60,987 nucleotides of DNA from RFXV01 sp038150465 (GTDB lineage Bacteria > Bacteroidota > Bacteroidia > Flavobacteriales > Schleiferiaceae). The notes under the pieces are model-generated. The model did no database searches, was not told the origin of the DNA, and was given only the letters and a program-made list of their open reading frames with translations. Below, in pieces: positions 59,966 through 60,987 of the stretch. The translations under genes and the position numbers were made by a program. The stretch lies in contig JAYOTP010000013.1 of assembly GCA_038150465.1 (NCBI GenBank), positions 1 through 60,987 of the forward strand, in the 5' to 3' direction. Every line of letters starts with the position of its first letter. The first letter of the stretch is position 1.

Positions 59966-60011
59966 CAAATTTTGCGCAGGCATTTTTTGGAAGCAAGGTG
60001 CATTTATGCAC
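59966..60011 (-). promoter_or_regulatory. Predicted nrdBA promoter with abutting palindromic operator
   Basis: Read on the minus strand: TTG (59996-59994), a 20-nt spacer and AAAATTTG (59973-59966, one mismatch to TAnnTTTG). One base upstream of the TTG is the palindrome GTGCAT-TT-ATGCAC (59998-60011), in the position of an activator or operator site. The predicted start near 59959 leaves a leader of about 130 nt. Confidence 0.5.
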
Positions 60012-60119
60012 AATGTGAATCAGTTTTCAACAGGGGTCGGATCGCGATGCCGCGCAAAGTCCATATTGTAAGACGCCCGACATGGACAAGTGTTAATTCA
60101 AGGTTAAGCGGTGGAGAAA

Positions 60120-60136
60120 TTCACAGGCATTGTGAA
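60120..60136. repeat. Inverted repeat TTCACA-N5-TGTGAA
   Basis: Perfect 6-bp arms with a GGCAT spacer at the DUF3109 end of the nrdB upstream region. TGTGAA recurs at 60014-60019 beside the operator palindrome, which suggests a shared protein-binding half-site. Confidence 0.42.
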
Positions 60137-60140
60137 CAAC

Positions 60141-60716
60141 CTACCTCTTCCCCTCCAGTAGGTGGGCATGCACTTGTTCCAGCTCATGGTACCACTCCGG
60201 TCCAAAGCGTCGGATCAGGGCGTCTTTAAGAAAGACATATACCGGCACCTCAAGCTGTTCGCCCAGCTGGCATGCAGGATCGCATATCTTCCAGCGGTGA
60301 TAATTGACCGCCTTGAAACTTGAATAGCTGCTCACGCGGACCGGGTAGAGGTGACAGCTGACGGGTTTGCGAAATGCCGTCGCACCTGCTTTCCATGCCT
60401 TTTCGATCCCACAAAGGGCCTTGCCATTCTCAAAAATGGCGTAGGCGCAAGCGCCCTCCTCGACCAAGGGGGTGCCCAGATCTCCGTCCGAATCGATCAC
60501 TGAGCTTCCCTGCCGATCGATCGCCTTTCTGCCCTCATCGATCAAGTAGGGTTTGATGACCTCATATTCTTTGTCCAGAATGGCCCGCTCGTCTTCCTCC
60601 AGCGGCGCTCCTGAATCTCCCTGAACACAACAGGCCCCTTTGCAGGCCTCGAGGTCGCAGACAAAGGCTTTGTTCAACAGATCCCGGGAAACAATGGTGT
60701 CGCCGATCTCGATCAT
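60141..60716 (-). CDS. DUF3109 family cysteine-rich protein
   Basis: A 191-residue protein with a conserved cysteine cluster, FVCDLEACKGACCVQGD, and later CAYAIFENGKALCGIEKA, KPVSCHLYPVR and KICDPACQLG. It is probably a metal- or Fe-S-binding domain, like the related YkgJ-type families. Function is unknown. The ATG at 60716 (MIEIGDTIVSRDL) matches the family start; a TATCTTCG -7 box inside the longer frame supports it. Confidence 0.88.
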   Translation of the reverse strand: MIEIGDTIVSRDLLNKAFVCDLEACKGACCVQGDSGAPLEEDERAILDKEYEVIKPYLIDEGRKAIDRQGSSVIDSDGDLGTPLVEEGACAYAIFENGKALCGIEKAWKAGATAFRKPVSCHLYPVRVSSYSSFKAVNYHRWKICDPACQLGEQLEVPVYVFLKDALIRRFGPEWYHELEQVHAHLLEGKR

Positions 60717-60722
60717 AGGTGC

Positions 60723-60730
60723 CGAAGATA
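60723..60730 (-). promoter_or_regulatory. Possible -7 box for the DUF3109 gene
   Basis: TATCTTCG on the minus strand has one mismatch to TAnnTTTG and ends 6 nt before the ATG at 60716. Confidence 0.35.
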
Positions 60731-60745
60731 GCCTGCTCATTTGTC

Positions 60746-60753
60746 TATTTTTG
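60746..60753 (+). promoter_or_regulatory. -7 box for panD, predicting a leaderless mRNA
   Basis: TATTTTTG is an exact TAnnTTTG match, ending exactly 4 nt before the GTG start of panD at 60758. Confidence 0.6.
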
Positions 60754-60757
60754 CCGC

Positions 60758-60987
60758 GTGCAAATAGAAGTCGTCAAATCAAAGCTGCATCGGGTCACGA
60801 TCACCGGCGCCGACCTCCACTACATCGGCAGCATCACCATCGATCAGGATCTTTTGGATGCCGCGCACATGATCTCCGGGGAGAAAGTGGTGGTGGTGAA
60901 TGTCAACAATGGAAGCCGGCTGGAGACCTATATCATTCCTGGCGAACGCGGAAGCGGAGAAGTGACCATGAATGGACCGGCCGCCCG
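60758..60987 (+). CDS. panD: Aspartate 1-decarboxylase (truncated by window edge)
   Basis: Makes beta-alanine from aspartate for pantothenate, the substrate that PanC joins to pantoate. The first 76 residues are visible. QIEVVKSKLHRVTITGADLH is the family N-terminus; the self-cleavage Gly-Ser that creates the pyruvoyl cofactor is in YIGSITID, and VNNGSRLETYIIPGERGSG follows. The start is a GTG at 60758, with no ATG available. The remaining part, about 40 residues by family length, lies outside the window. Confidence 0.95.
   Translation, partial: MQIEVVKSKLHRVTITGADLHYIGSITIDQDLLDAAHMISGEKVVVVNVNNGSRLETYIIPGERGSGEVTMNGPAA

Larger units (their letters stand above)
59828..60140. other. Non-coding control region upstream of nrdBA
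   Basis: A 313-bp AT-richer stretch between the nrdB start and the DUF3109 stop, the longest intergenic region here. I find no convincing gene in it. It holds a predicted nrdB promoter, an adjoining 14-bp palindrome, a second inverted repeat, a leader hairpin and a DnaA-box-like TTATGCACA (60004-60012). Confidence 0.8.

Noticed and set aside
59966..60136. Chromosomal replication origin, because of DnaA-box-like 9-mers and AT-rich DNA
   Set aside because: Only one good DnaA-like match is present, there is no array of boxes and no dnaA, dnaN or gidA-type neighbour; a promoter-control role for nrdBA explains it better.
59972..60229. An 85-residue plus-strand open frame in the nrdB upstream region
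   Set aside because: It runs antisense into the DUF3109 gene, has no recognisable family feature or promoter, and has unlikely composition.

Overview
This window is a gene-dense chromosomal segment of a Bacteroidota bacterium, most likely a member of the Flavobacteriales. The evidence is two secreted proteins ending in type IX secretion (T9SS) sorting domains, a TonB receptor with a CarboxypepD_reg-like N-domain, Bacteroidota families such as DUF4270, DUF4292, DUF4296, DUF6341 and DUF6427, and many TAnnTTTG -7 promoter boxes, the sigma-ABfr type used in this phylum. I see no rRNA, tRNA, CRISPR array, prophage or insertion sequence. It looks like core genome from a draft assembly or MAG, because it carries three runs of exactly 100 N. 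One run (38405-38504) is flanked by the same 55 bp on both sides, so it is a false gap inside an intact gene.

Layout. 2-4012 (-): glycogen-synthase-like protein, DUF4270 lipoprotein, glmS. 4114-7517 (+): panC, a fused alpha/beta 2-oxoacid dehydrogenase E1, a small Spy-like secreted protein, then a strong terminator. 7563-14200 (-): an envelope operon of flippase, dut, sugar nucleotidyltransferase, TPR protein, DUF4292 lipoprotein and an EnvC-like protein with a degenerate LytM domain. 14272-17603 (+): M28 peptidase, gpsA, nitroreductase (3' end lost in a gap). 17704-21597 (-): patatin/BamA-like protein (3' end lost in the same gap) and uvrC. 21676-27847: purD, two small/membrane conserved proteins, then DUF177-rpmF-fabH-accB-accC for fatty-acid initiation. 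27859-37564 (-): ten co-directional genes with no gap above 13 nt, running from heme capture (T9SS HmuY-like, TonB receptor, HmuY-like lipoprotein) through trmB, an alkyltransferase-like protein, the Fe-S factors mrp and nfu, to the Fe-S enzyme 2-oxoglutarate:ferredoxin oxidoreductase korAB.

37662-45627 holds a GT28-like glycosyltransferase, a PhoR/PhoB-type two-component system, a 1028-residue T9SS protein with OB-like, Calx-beta and lamin-tail domains, and a Na+/phosphate cotransporter; this looks like a phosphate-response block. 45624-56231 holds a lipoprotein, a LuxE-like acyltransferase with a secreted partner, tyrS, an epimerase, a DUF4296-dihydroorotase-DPM-synthase operon, an orphan histidine kinase, a metallophosphoesterase and a GT4 glycosyltransferase. 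56318-60987 holds class Ia ribonucleotide reductase nrdB-nrdA behind a 313-bp control region with palindromes, a DUF3109 protein and the start of panD.

Two window-wide patterns stand out. Several -7 boxes end exactly 4 nt before a start codon, which predicts leaderless mRNAs. Most convergent gene pairs abut or overlap at their stop codons, leaving no room for intrinsic terminators. All functional calls come from reading motifs and gene context; no database search was run.
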